Positions 1-9,200 of a stretch of 64,000 nt of DNA are shown here, piece by piece; position 1 is the first letter of the stretch, and every line of letters starts with the position of its first letter. The stretch comes from DASVEE01 sp036380735 (GTDB taxonomy: Bacteria; Acidobacteriota; Thermoanaerobaculia; Gp7-AA8). The stretch lies in the NCBI GenBank assembly GCA_036380735.1, contig DASVEE010000033.1:1-64000 (forward strand). Direction: 5' to 3'. Below the pieces are notes generated by a model, which did no database searches, was not told where the DNA came from, and saw nothing but the letters and a program-made list of their open reading frames with translations. The position numbers were made by a program, and so were the translations under genes.

Positions 1-177
1 GTTCGGCTCGCCCTCATCGAGCTGGAGCTTCGGTTCAAATGCATCCGCCTGGAGCTTCGGCTCAGACGCGAGCGCCTCGAGCTTCGGCTCGGACGCGAGC
101 GCCGGGACCCTCGGCTCGGACGCGAGCGCGGACGAAAAGGCGAGAAGACAGGCGATGGCGACGATCGGGATTCGCAT
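1..177 (-). CDS. 5' end of a secreted protein gene (cut by window edge)
   Basis: Minus-strand reading frame open from an ATG at 177 to the window edge (59 codons). It starts with a typical Sec signal peptide, MRIPIVAIACLLAFSSALA, with an ALA-S cleavage site. The mature start is a short degenerate repeat of the type (A-L-A-S-E-P-K-L-E/Q) occurring about three times, giving an acidic, Pro-rich leader. No Shine-Dalgarno is obvious before the ATG. The rest of the gene lies outside the window, so function cannot be stated; it is an exported protein. The direct repeats in this stretch (GAGCTTCGGCTCGGACGCGA and variants) are the coding basis of the peptide repeat. Confidence 0.6.
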   Translation of the reverse strand, partial: MRIPIVAIACLLAFSSALASEPRVPALASEPKLEALASEPKLQADAFEPKLQLDEGEPN

Positions 178-232
178 GCGGTCGTAAGCGAAACCGCCGC
201 GCGCTCGAAATTATTGTCTGCAAGGCCGCAGG

Positions 233-261
233 TTGACGGGGTGGTGACCGTCGGCTATTGT
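233..261 (+). promoter_or_regulatory. promoter of tRNA-Val(CAC)
   Basis: A -35 box TTGACG (233-238) and a -10 box TATTGT (256-261) are separated by 17 nt and lie about 58 nt before the tRNA. Both boxes are close to the sigma-70 consensus, and the spacing is ideal. Confidence 0.6.
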
Positions 262-318
262 TCTCCCCCCGGCGGGGAATGACCTCCCCGCCCTGTTCGT
301 TGACACGGTTCCGATCGC

Positions 319-394
319 AGGCGCTTAGCTCAGTTGGTAGAGCATCACCTTCACACGGTGGGGGTCAACGGTTCGAGTCCGTTAGCGCCTACCA
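319..394 (+). tRNA. tRNA-Val (anticodon CAC)
   Basis: A 76-nt cloverleaf with 7-bp acceptor stem (AGGCGCT/AGCGCCT), D-arm TAGCTCAGTTGGTAGAGCA, anticodon loop TTCACAC with CAC at 352-354, TPsiC arm GGTTCGAGTCC, discriminator A and an encoded CCA (392-394). It decodes GUG. A second valine tRNA (anticodon GAC) lies at 24110. Confidence 0.95.
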
Positions 395-408
395 ACGCCC
401 ACCAGATT

Positions 409-439
409 ACGCCGCTCAGGTCAGCAGACCGGGCGGCGT
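409..439 (+). terminator. possible terminator hairpin after tRNA-Val
   Basis: ACGCCGC (409-415) pairs with GCGGCGT (433-439), with an inner CAGGTC/GACC helix. It is followed by a weak T-rich tail (TTCGTGTTT). The position right after the tRNA supports a terminator; the poor U-tract lowers confidence. Confidence 0.4.
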
Positions 440-510
440 TCGTGTTTCTGGGGTGGCCGATGAGAGCGCGACGATCCGCTGACAAGGAAAACTAGGGCGG
501 CGTGTAATTC

Positions 511-723
511 CTATCCCCTTGAGGGTAGGAATTCGGGCCAGTGGCGCGGCCGGAAGTGCGCGATGTTTGTGATGACTCCGTGTGCTGCGCCTTTTAGCGC
601 GAGTGCTTTCATGCTTCCGGTATCGTGCGCGACGTTTTCTCGGAACCAGGAGTGGCGGCTCCCCTCTCGATCGAGCTCACAGCCATGCGCGTTGAGCCAG
701 CGGTCGAGCGCGCGCCGTTTCAT
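511..723 (-). CDS. hicA: HicA-like toxin (putative mRNA interferase)
   Basis: 70 aa. The N-terminal half (MKRRALDRWLNAHGCELDRE, then GSRHSWFR) matches the HicA/YcfA pattern: a short helix, a hydrophobic strand, then G-S-x-H with the conserved histidine at about residue 24. HicA proteins are small double-stranded-RNA-binding-like folds that cleave mRNA and are neutralised by HicB. The start ATG overlaps the hicB stop by 4 nt (ATGA), so the two are translationally coupled, in the order antitoxin-toxin. The C-terminal half (VAHDTGSMKALALKG...) does not resemble the usual HicA ending (a Ser/Thr-rich strand, I-P-R-H, then a helix with R-x-I-x-R-D-L). A neighbouring frame contains KTSRTIP, so the gene may be frameshifted or divergent. 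The assignment rests on the N-terminus and the neighbour. Confidence 0.6.
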   Translation of the reverse strand: MKRRALDRWLNAHGCELDREGSRHSWFRENVAHDTGSMKALALKGAAHGVITNIAHFRPRHWPEFLPSRG

Positions 724-929
724 ACCGCGATGCGAACTTCCTCGTAGTCTTCAGAGGCCGCGGAACGCGCGTCGGCGCGGTTGGCTTCGAGCGCCTCGTG
801 CAGGGTGAGCCTAAGCGTTTCCAGGAGGGTTTCGCGTGAGGGCTCCTGGCAATTCACCCCGGGCACTTCCTCGATCCAACCGATCCACCAATCACCGTCC
901 TGCTTGATGATTGCCGTGTATTCGCTCAT
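720..929 (-). CDS. hicB: HicB-like antitoxin
   Basis: 69 aa: MSEYTAIIKQDGDWWIGWIE, then EVPGVNCQEPSRETLLETLR. This is the classic HicB N-terminal partial RNase-H-like fold (Y-x-A-x-I..D-x-D-x-W-x-x-x-x-x-E-x-P-G-x), followed by a helix. It lacks a C-terminal DNA-binding domain, as in the short HicB forms. It would bind and block the adjacent HicA. A -10-like TAGAAT box (939-944, minus strand) lies only 9 nt before the ATG, so the transcript may be leaderless. It is divergent from the YihY-family gene at 1019. Confidence 0.75.
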   Translation of the reverse strand: MSEYTAIIKQDGDWWIGWIEEVPGVNCQEPSRETLLETLRLTLHEALEANRADARSAASEDYEEVRIAV

Positions 930-1018
930 CGATCGAACATTCTATCATCCAGCCGAATAACCTCCCCACACTCCCGTCCGGCGTCGATCTTGCTGGCGCT
1001 TCGTGCGGATTCGCTGAC

Positions 1019-1879
1019 ATGCGCAATTGGTTGAATGTGTTGAAGGAAGCGGGGATGAGTTTCGCCGGGGACAATGCGCCGCGGCTCGGGGCGGCGCTGG
1101 CGTACTACACGGTCTTCTCGATCGCTCCGCTGATCCTCATCACCATCACGCTGGCGGGGGCGATCTTCGGCGAGGAGGCGGCGCGCGGCGAGGTCTTTGT
1201 CCGCATGCGCCAGCTCATGGGCGATACCGGCGCCGAAGTGGTGAACGAGATGGTGCTGGATGCGGCGCGCGCGGACGCCGGCGCGATCGCGGCCACGCTC
1301 GGAATCGCGGCGCTGCTGTTCGGCGCGTCGGGCGTCTTCGGTCAGTTGCGCGCCGCGCTCAACACGATCTTCCACGTCCAGCCGAAAGAGATCCCGATCA
1401 TCCGCGGCTTTCTGCGGGAGCGGTTCCTGTCCGTGGCCACGGTGCTGGTGATCGGCTTTCTGCTGCTCGTCGCGCTCATCGTCGACACCGGCATCTCCGC
1501 GGCGGGCGACTTCATGGAGCACCGGTTGTCCGGCGGCGAGGCGCTATGGCATGTCGTGGAGCTCGTCGTCTCCACCGCGATGATCGCGGTGCTGTTCGCA
1601 CTGATCTTCCGCTACATGCCGGACCGGCGGATGCCGTGGCGCGACGTCTGGCTCGGCGCGATCGTCAGCTCAGTCCTGTTCAGCATCGGCAAGTTCGCGC
1701 TCGGCCTCTACCTCGGCAAGAAAGCGGCGGAGTCCACCCACAGCGCGGCCGGCGCCCTGATCGTGCTCCTCCTCTGGGTGTACTACTCCGCCCAGATCCT
1801 GCTCCTCGGCGCGGAGCTGACGCAGGCCTACGCACGTCAGCTCGGGTCGATGAAAGAGGAGGAGGGGACGCGGGACTGA
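1019..1879 (+). CDS. YihY/BrkB family inner-membrane protein
   Basis: 286 aa from the ATG at 1019 (MRNWLNVLKEAGMSF); an in-frame ATG at 911 overlaps hicB and reads non-protein-like sequence, so the shorter start is chosen. The motif DNAPRLGAALAYYTVFSIAP is the hallmark of the YihY/UPF0761 family. About six hydrophobic helices follow (PLILITITLAGAIF; ATLGIAALLFGASGVFG; LSVATVLVIGFLLLVALIV; LVVSTAMIAVLFALIFRYMP; WLGAIVSSVLFSIGKFALGL; AAGALIVLLLWVYYSAQILL). The C-terminus (GAELTQAYARQLGS) is also typical. The family is formerly known as 'ribonuclease BN', a misannotation; its biological role is unsettled. It appears monocistronic. No clear Shine-Dalgarno is present. Confidence 0.85.
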   Translation: MRNWLNVLKEAGMSFAGDNAPRLGAALAYYTVFSIAPLILITITLAGAIFGEEAARGEVFVRMRQLMGDTGAEVVNEMVLDAARADAGAIAATLGIAALLFGASGVFGQLRAALNTIFHVQPKEIPIIRGFLRERFLSVATVLVIGFLLLVALIVDTGISAAGDFMEHRLSGGEALWHVVELVVSTAMIAVLFALIFRYMPDRRMPWRDVWLGAIVSSVLFSIGKFALGLYLGKKAAESTHSAAGALIVLLLWVYYSAQILLLGAELTQAYARQLGSMKEEEGTRD

Positions 1880-2577
1880 CCGGGGGTCGCCGCAGGTCAC
1901 GCCGGGGTCAGGCCTTCGTTCTTCAGGTTCTTCAGGGTCACACCTTCGTTCTTCGCGCCCTAGGCCTTCGTTCTTCCGGGGGTCAGGCCTTCGTTCTTCA
2001 GGTGAAGGCGGGGGGCAGACCTTCGTTCTTCGCGCCCTAACCCTCGGGACCAAGCCGCCGCGATTGATATGTGCCGCAGAACCAACAAGTTGCGCTGCGC
2101 CCACCAAACAACAAAGGCCTGACCCCAATCGCGAATTAAAGGTGTGACCCCGAGTGCCACAATCGCGGAGGGTCCTATCGGGCAAACCCGCGGTGGGACC
2201 GATAGGACGAATGGGACGAATAGGACAGATAGGACGAATAGGTCCCCGGGGCCACACCTTTGCTCTTTCTTGCGCGCGTCCGCCAACAGAAGAACAAAGG
2301 TGTGACCCCGGGCGCCGAATAGATAGGACGAATAAGAGCCGGGGCCACACCTTTGCTGTTTCCTGCGCGCATCCTGGCAACAGAAGAACAAAGGTGTGAC
2401 CCCGGTGTGACCCCGGGTGCCACATCCAAGGTATGACCACCGCGTTCTTCCGGGGGTCACACCTTCGTTCTTCGCGCCCTAACCCTCTGAACCAGAACCG
2501 CTGCGACTGACATGTACCGCAGAATCAACAAGTTGCGCCACGCCCACCAAACAACGAAGGCCTGACCCCAATCGCGC
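1880..2577. repeat. gene-free repeat block: GGGGTCA/CCTTCGTTCTTC hairpins
   Basis: No credible gene. Short words recur: CCTTCGTTCTTC (at least seven copies, some as ACCTTCGTTCTTCGCGCCC), GGGGTCAGGCCTTCGTT, and the reverse-complement-like GAACAAAGGTGTGACCCC. Two ~65-nt hairpins have arms GGGGCCACACCTTTGC and GAACAAAGGTGTGACCCC (about 2250-2307 and 2343-2404). A ~120-bp unit at 2016-2133 is repeated with ~85-90% identity by eye at 2457-2577. It runs from CCTTCGTTCTTCGCGCCCTA through CAACAAGTTGCGC to GGCCTGACCCCAATCGCG. The GGAC 9-mer family is also present (2199-2252). The open frames across this block are a by-product of repetition. Confidence 0.75.
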
Positions 2578-2584
2578 ACGCGTT

Positions 2585-2941
2585 CGAGCGCCAACTTCGC
2601 GGATCCGAGCGCGAATTTCGCGGGTCCGAGCGCGAATTTCGCGGGCCTCAGCGCGAGTTTCGCGGGTCTGAGCGCGAATTTCGCGGGTCCGAGCGCGAAT
2701 TTCGCGCGTCCGAGCGCGAGTTTCGCGGGCCCGAGCGCGAACTTCGCGGGCCTGAGCGCGAACTTCGCGCGCCTGAGCGCGAACTTCGCGGTTCCGAGCG
2801 TGAGTTTCGCGGGCCTGAGCGCGAACTTCGCGGGTTCGAGCGCGAATTTCGCGGACCTGAGCGCGAACTTCGCGGGTTCGAGCGCGAACTTCGCGGACCT
2901 GAGCGCGAGTTTCGCGGGTCCGAGCGCCAACGTCGCGCTCA
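2585..2941. repeat. tandem array, 17 units of 21 bp
   Basis: Seventeen head-to-tail units of exactly 21 bp (17 x 21 = 357 bp). The consensus is CGAGCGCGAAYTTCGCGGGYC (21 nt), where the core GCGAA-Y-TTCGC is a near-perfect palindrome, so each unit could form a small hairpin or bind a dimeric protein. Units differ mostly at three or four positions (C/T in the core, GGT/GGC/GAC/CGC after it). Because 21 is a multiple of 3, several frames on both strands are open and would encode 7-residue repeats (SANFAGL on plus; KFALRPA or REVRAQT on minus). None has a convincing start or codon usage. Confidence 0.9.
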
Positions 2942-2989
2942 GTGGCTCGGCGACCGTCCCATTCGTCCCATCTGTCCTCGTCCGCTGCG

Positions 2990-3020
2990 CGAGGGGCATG
3001 GCCATGGACCATGCCCCTCG
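2990..3020. repeat. hairpin GAGGGGCATGG/CCATGCCCCTC, copy 1
   Basis: A 12-bp perfect stem: CGAGGGGCATGG (2990-3001) and CCATGCCCCTCG (3009-3020) with a 7-nt loop. A second copy lies at 3209-3240. Confidence 0.7.
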
Positions 3021-3208
3021 TTCAGTGGACTACGAGGTCACCCGAAGCCGCCGCCGGCGCCCCCTTCCCACTGCAAACCGCCACCGGCGTCCTGATTCAG
3101 TTTCTCGAGGGCGCGGAGCTCGTGAAGCGTCAGAGCCGATAGAGCCGATAGGACAAGCCGCGGCGCAGCTCATTGGTCCTATTCGTCCCATTCGTCCTAT
3201 CGACCCTG
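3021..3208. other. intergenic, no gene supported
   Basis: A short plus-frame ending at 3142 (…FPLQTATGVLIQFLEGAEL…) looks protein-like for ~30 codons but has no start of its own. It may be a decayed 3' fragment. 3134-3205 carries GGAC-type 9-mers in both orientations. Confidence 0.4.
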
Positions 3209-3240
3209 CGTGAGGGGCATGGCTGACCATGCCCCTCACG
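3209..3240. repeat. hairpin copy 2 just downstream of the first RHS gene
   Basis: A perfect 14-bp stem CGTGAGGGGCATGG / CCATGCCCCTCACG with a 4-nt loop CTGA. It lies 6 nt beyond the stop codon of the minus-strand RHS gene at 3247 and could limit read-through, but there is no U-tract on either strand. Confidence 0.6.
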
Positions 3241-3246
3241 AGTGAG

Positions 3247-6200
3247 TTACATATCGACCGGGCATTTCCCCCAGGGCCAGCCATCGTTGGCCCTGCAGTT
3301 CCTCAAACAATCAAGGCACGGCAACTTGGGCCCGAACGCCGGCCGGTTCCATTTGGGCTGCCATTCCTGCTCGACACAACGACCGTAGATCTCGTCGCAG
3401 TCATCGTCCGGCACCGCGCAACCGCGATAGAGCAGCGGGATGAACGGATTGATGCTCGAGTCGATGGCTGACGCCGATTTATAGAAGAGGCAGGTCACGG
3501 CCATGCCGACCGCGCGCGTTGCGACGATGTTGCGGATCGCGATCTGGTTCGAGATGCCGCCGTATTCGATCGCCGCGGTCGTGCCGCAGGGGTCGATACG
3601 GTTCACCGGATCGGCGTGGCCGAACATGTAGCGGTGCAGGGTCAGCGGGTCGTTCCGCCGTCCCGGCATCGGGTCCATCGTCATGAAGCGGCCGCGGTCC
3701 TGGCTGTAGTACCGCGCGCGCTTGAAGTAGAGGCCGAGGTCGCGGTCGTACTGCTGGCCGCTGAAGAGGTAGTCGTTCGGCGTGGTGCCGGTCGACGACG
3801 TCACGATGCCGAACGCGTCGTACGCGTACGTGTCCGTGACGGTGCCGCCGGCGGCGGTCAGGAAGCGCACGTTGCCGTGCGCGTCGTGGCCGTAGAAGCT
3901 GACGTCCCAGCCGCCGTTCCGCTGCTGGCGCTGGCTGATCAGCGTGTGACCGTAGGTGTAGACGCGCTGCACGCTGCCGGCGACCAGCTCCTCCACGACC
4001 TGCGAGTAGCCGGTCGGGCTGAGGTCATCGACGAGGTAGCGGGTCGTGACGCCATCGGCAGTCTTTGCGACGCGGTTGCCGTCGCCGTCGTAGACGAACC
4101 TGACGGCGGCACCGTTCGCGCTGCGGATGCGATCCTCGAAGTCGTACGCGTACGTCACGCCGTTTGCCGTTCGCGTGTTGCCGTTCGCGTCGTACGCCTC
4201 GTTCGCCAGACGATCGTTCGCGTCGTAGACCGAGATGGTGGAGAGGACCGCCGCCAGCGTCGAGGCGCGGGAGAGGCGGTTGGCCACGGGGTCGTAGGTG
4301 TACGCGACCGAGCCGTTCGCCGCGGCCGACGCATCGCCGGCGATCGTCTCGCCGGTCAAGCGGTAGAGCGCATCGTAGCTGTAGCTGACGCCGCGGCCAT
4401 TGCCCTCGGTGACGGCGAGACGGCGGCCGGTCGCGTCGAGCGTCTGCGCGTAGCTCGCCACCGTCGCACCCATGGTGTGCGTGACCTGCGTCGCGCGATT
4501 GAGGCTGTCGTACGTGTAGGCGGTCTGCATCCCGTTCGGCGACGAGCTCCCGAGCACGTTGCCGGCCGGATCGTACTGATACGTGGTCGTGCCGCCGGCG
4601 AGGCCCTGGTCGACGACCGACGCCAGGCGCTGCGCGTCGTCGTGGGTGTAGTCGACCGAGACGCCGTTCGCGTTCGACGAGCGGAGTGAAGCGAGCTGGC
4701 CGGCCGCGTCGTACGTGTACGTCAGCGTCCCGTGCGGCGTCTGTTTGCTCAGCCGCTGGTGGCGCGCATCGTACGAGTAGGCCGTGGTACCGCTCGCGTC
4801 GGTCATGCTGGCCCGCTGCCCCGCGGGAGTGTAGGTGAAGGTGATGGACGACTCGCCGAGGGTGGCGTCGGGCGTCTTGCGGACGAGGCGGTTGCGCGCG
4901 TCGTACGTGAAGGCCGTCTGCTTGCCGCGGAAGTCGGTGCGCGTGACGCGGTTGCCAACCTGGTCGTAGGTGTACAGCTCGGACATGCCGAGCGGCAGCA
5001 CCCGCCGGCTCAGCCGGTTGAGCGCGTCGTACTCGTACTGCGTCGTGCGGCCCAGCGCGTCGGTGGTCGAGACGAGGTTGTTCAGCGCGTCGTAGCCGTG
5101 GACCGTCGTCTGGTTCAGCGCATCGGTGATGGAGATGAGATTGCCGGCGTCGTCGTAGCCGAACCGGGTGACGCGGCCCGCCTGGTCGGTCTCCGTCAGC
5201 TTGCGGCCGGCGGCGTCGAACGTCTGCTTCGTCGTGCTGCCATCGGCGTACGTGGTCTGGATCAGACGGCCGCGGACGTCGTAGTCGAAGCGCGTCTCAC
5301 GCTGATTGGCGTCGCGCTCGGCGATACGGCGGCCGGCGGCGTCGAACACGTAGGACGTGACCCCACCCTCCGGATCGGTGGTCTTCGTCAACCGCTCGCT
5401 GCAGCCGCAGGCAGGGTCGTACTCGTACCGGGTGGTCCGGTTCCGCTCGTCGGTTTCGGACGTCACGCGACCGATCGCGTCGTAGGTGAAGGTGCGCTCC
5501 GTGCCGTCCGGGTTGACGATCTTCGTCTGCCGCCCGGCCTGGTCGTAAACGAAGGAGGTGGTGTGCCCTTCCTCGTCCGTGATGGTGAGTTGCTGACCGC
5601 GGAAGTTGTAGGTGTAGGCGGTGCTCGTCGCGTCGGGATGCGTGACCTTGGTCAGCCGGTTCGCGGCGTCGTACTGGTACGTCGTGCGCTTGCCGGCCGC
5701 GTCGATCTGGGCGGTCTTGTTGCCGTTGTCGTCGTACTCGTAGCGCGTGACCTGGTTGAGCGGATCGGTCAGCGTGAGCAGGCGGCCGAGCGCGTCGTAC
5801 GTCGAGCGCGTGGTGCCGCGCGCGTCGGTCATGGTCACGACGCGGCCCATGCCGTCGTACGTGTAGCTGGTGACGCGGCCGAGAGGGTCGGTCTTCGTCA
5901 GGATGTTGCCGTACGGGTCGTAGGTGAAGCGCGTGACCTTGCCATTGCCGTCGGTCGAGGTCAGCGGGTTGCCGTTTGCATCCCACGTGAAGGCGGCGCG
6001 CGTACCGAGGCTGTCGCTGATGCTGACCGGGTTGAAGGAGGCGTCGAACTTCGTCGTCTGGACGTGGCCCAACTGATCGGTCGACGTCGCCGGCGTGCCG
6101 TACTGGTTGTACGTCCAGCGCAGCGCCTTACCGGCCGAATCGGTGGTGGAGGTCGGGTTGCCGCGCGCGTCGTACGTGTGGGTGGTGGTCTGCTGGAGCG

Positions 6201-9200
6201 CGTTCGTCTCCGTCAGCTTGTTACGGTTGGCGTCGTAGGTGTGGGTCGTCGTGTGACCGAGCGGATTGGTCTCGCTGAGCAGCAGACCGTTCGCGCCGTG
6301 CGTCAACGTCGCAACGCCGCCGTCGGGGTACGTGACGATGGTCTTGTTTTCGCCGAGCGAGTACGCGTAGCTCGTCGTGTTCCCCACCGCGTCGGTGAAC
6401 GAGGCGAGGCGCCCGTCAGGGTGGTACGTCGACGACGCTTCGGTATTGCCGCGCGGATCGGTGGAGCTGAGGAAGAAGTGGCCCGCGTCGTAGGTGTAGC
6501 TGACGGGCGTGGACACAGCGGGCAACGTGACGGTGGCGAGGTCGCCCGCCGCGTCGTAGCCGTAGCGGAACGTCCGGCCGTTCGGGTCGGTGATCTGCGT
6601 GATGCGCCCCTGCGCGTCGCGCACGAACGGCACGGTCAGGTTCCCGGAGCTGCTGGTGATGCCGTTTGCGCTGAAGGTCAGCACGTTGCCGCTCAGGTCT
6701 TTGAGCGACTGCATCGAGCCCGCGGCAGTCATCGTGTAAACGCGGCCGTACGGATCGGTGTAGGTGTAGACGGTCGGCCGGTAGACCGGATCGGAGAGAT
6801 AGCAGGAGACGCCGCCGCTCGTCCGCACCATCGTGGCGCAGCCGTTCGCGGTGAGCTTGCCGTAGACGCCCGCCTCCGCGACGTACGCCGGCTGGAAGAG
6901 GAAGCTGAAGGGGAAGCCGAACGAGGTGGGCGCGAACTGGAACGTGACGCGCCGGCCGGTGCCAGGCTCGGTGATCGTGACGTCGTAATCGGGACTGACG
7001 TCGAGGCGCGGTCCGGCGATGTCGAGCGACCAGCCATAGCCGAAGTCACCAGCAGCGTTGCGCTCCAGACTGTCGTAACGCCGCTTGATCGTGATGGGGA
7101 CACCCGCGGCCGGGACGGTCAGATCGGTGACGGTGAACGTCAGACGCCCCGGCTTGTTCTCGCCGGTGACCGTGACGATCACCTGACTGACGAGCACCTG
7201 CCCGTTGGCGTCGGTGGCCTGGAGCCGGATGACGTAGTTGCCGTTGGCGAGGGTCGTCGTGTCGAGGGACGCCAGCGTTGCGCCTGCGCCGCCCTGCACG
7301 CCTGATGCGAGCACCGTGACGGCGGACGGGTTGCTGGCGGGCCAGTACTCGATCGCTGCCTGGGTGAGCGTCACACCCGCGGTGACGGGGATGGTGCCGG
7401 TGACGGTGCTGCCGTTCAGCGGACCACCGATCCACCCCTGCACGGCGGGCACCGCCGCCTCGGCCCACGTCATGGCGACGGCGGGCGAGTTGATGTTCGC
7501 GGTGGCGGTGTGCCGCACGAGCGCGGTGACGGTGTCGGTGCCGAGGTTCGTGCCGGAGTGGATGAAGGTGGCGACGCCGGACGCATTGGTCACGGCGCTG
7601 CCGGTGGAGGCGTTGGGTCCGGCGATCGTGAGCTCGACGCCGTAGTTGGCGAGCGGAGTGCCAGCCGAGTTTTTGAGCGTGGCGTGGAGCGGCTGCGTCG
7701 TGCCGGTCACGTACGGCCCGGCGTTCGCCGCGATGAGCGCGAGGGTCGCGCCATTCAGCGCGGGCGACGGGTTGACGGTGACGACGACGTCGTCGGTGGT
7801 GATGCGTTGCGAATCCTGGCCGAGCAGGCGCAGCGTGTAGGTGCCGGTCGCGGGGAAGATCGCACCCGTCACCGGCGAGCTTGGGTTGCTGAACGTGACG
7901 GTACCGGGGCCGCTCACCTGGCTCCAGAAGGCGGAGACGGTGGCGCCGGCCGGCAGGCCGTCGTCGGTCACGGTGCCGTTGAGGGTGCCGCCGTTCGGCA
8001 GGGTGACGGTTTGATCCGCCCCGGCGTTGACGACAGGCGCCGCGTTGGCCGGCAGCGCCGTGACGGTCACGTCATCGCTGGCGGAGTGCTGGCCATCGCT
8101 GACGGTGAGGCGCAGGACGTACTGGCCGGCCAGCGTGAAGGTGACGCTGGGCGTGGTGGAGGTCTGGTTGGTGAAGGTGGCCGTACCGGGCCCGCTCACC
8201 TGCGTCCACGAGATGGCCAGCGCGTTTCCACGCGGGAAGCCATCGTCGCAGGCCGAGCCGCCGAGCTTGACCGCCTCGGGCAGCGTCATCGTGAGGTCGG
8301 AGCCGGCCAGCGCGGTCGGCGCGGTGTTCGCCGCGGCGGGCAGCGCGTAGCCGCTCGTTCCGACGCTGAGGTCGTAGAGGACCGGGCTCTCGCCGCTCGA
8401 AGCGCGCTTGAAGTTGACCGTGACCCTGAGGTAGCGGCCATTCGCGACGGTCAGGCTGGCGCCGTTCGTCACGGGGACGGCGGTGCCGAAGGTCGTGCCG
8501 TTCTCACTGCTGGCGACGGAGACGCTGAGCTGCGCATCGCCGCAGACCTGCGCGGTCCAGCCGATGTTGCCCCACGCGACACCTTGGATCTTGCTGTCGT
8601 AGAGCGTGGACCAGGTGCCCGCTTCCGGTTTGCCGGTGAGCGTGCTGCCGGTCATGTCGCTGTAGTTGTAGAGGCTCCCGCCGAGGTAGGGGGTTCTGAA
8701 GTCGACCTGGCCAACGGGGCCGAGGTTCGGGTCGATACGCGCGACGGTTCCGTCGTTGTGATTCGTGGCCCAGATCTTCCCCTTGGCATCCACGGCCACG
8801 CCGGTCGGGCCGTCGCCGACCGTGATGTTTCCGACGTAGGTGCCGTCATTCCTCAGGCGTCCGACCGTCCGGAGGAAGCGCGAGTGCGCGACCCAGACGT
8901 CGTCGTTCTTATCGACCACGCACCCCTGCGCGTTGTGGGCGCCATGATTGAAGCTGCCGAGGTGCGTGCCGTCCGGCGCGAACTTGTGAATCTGGTTCCA
9001 CTCGAGCGAGGTGTTCCAGACGTTCCCCTTGCTGTCGATGCAGAGGCCGTAGCTGTCGTGGTTGTCGTAGCCGCGCCAGTTCACGCCGCTGCCTTCCAGC
9101 CCGACCGCGCTGGCCGGAACTTCCAGACGAACCCACTGGCCGGTCGGGGGCAGAGGCCCCATGTAGCGGCGGCTGACGGTGCCGTCGTTGCCCCACCCGA

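Noticed and set aside
2585..2941. CRISPR array
   Set aside because: Units are directly adjacent with no unique spacers, the unit is 21 bp, and no cas genes are present.
2457..3012. Two 177-182-codon minus frames over the 21-bp array
   Set aside because: The 7-residue periodic products arise because 21 is divisible by three; several frames are open at once, and there is no ribosome site.
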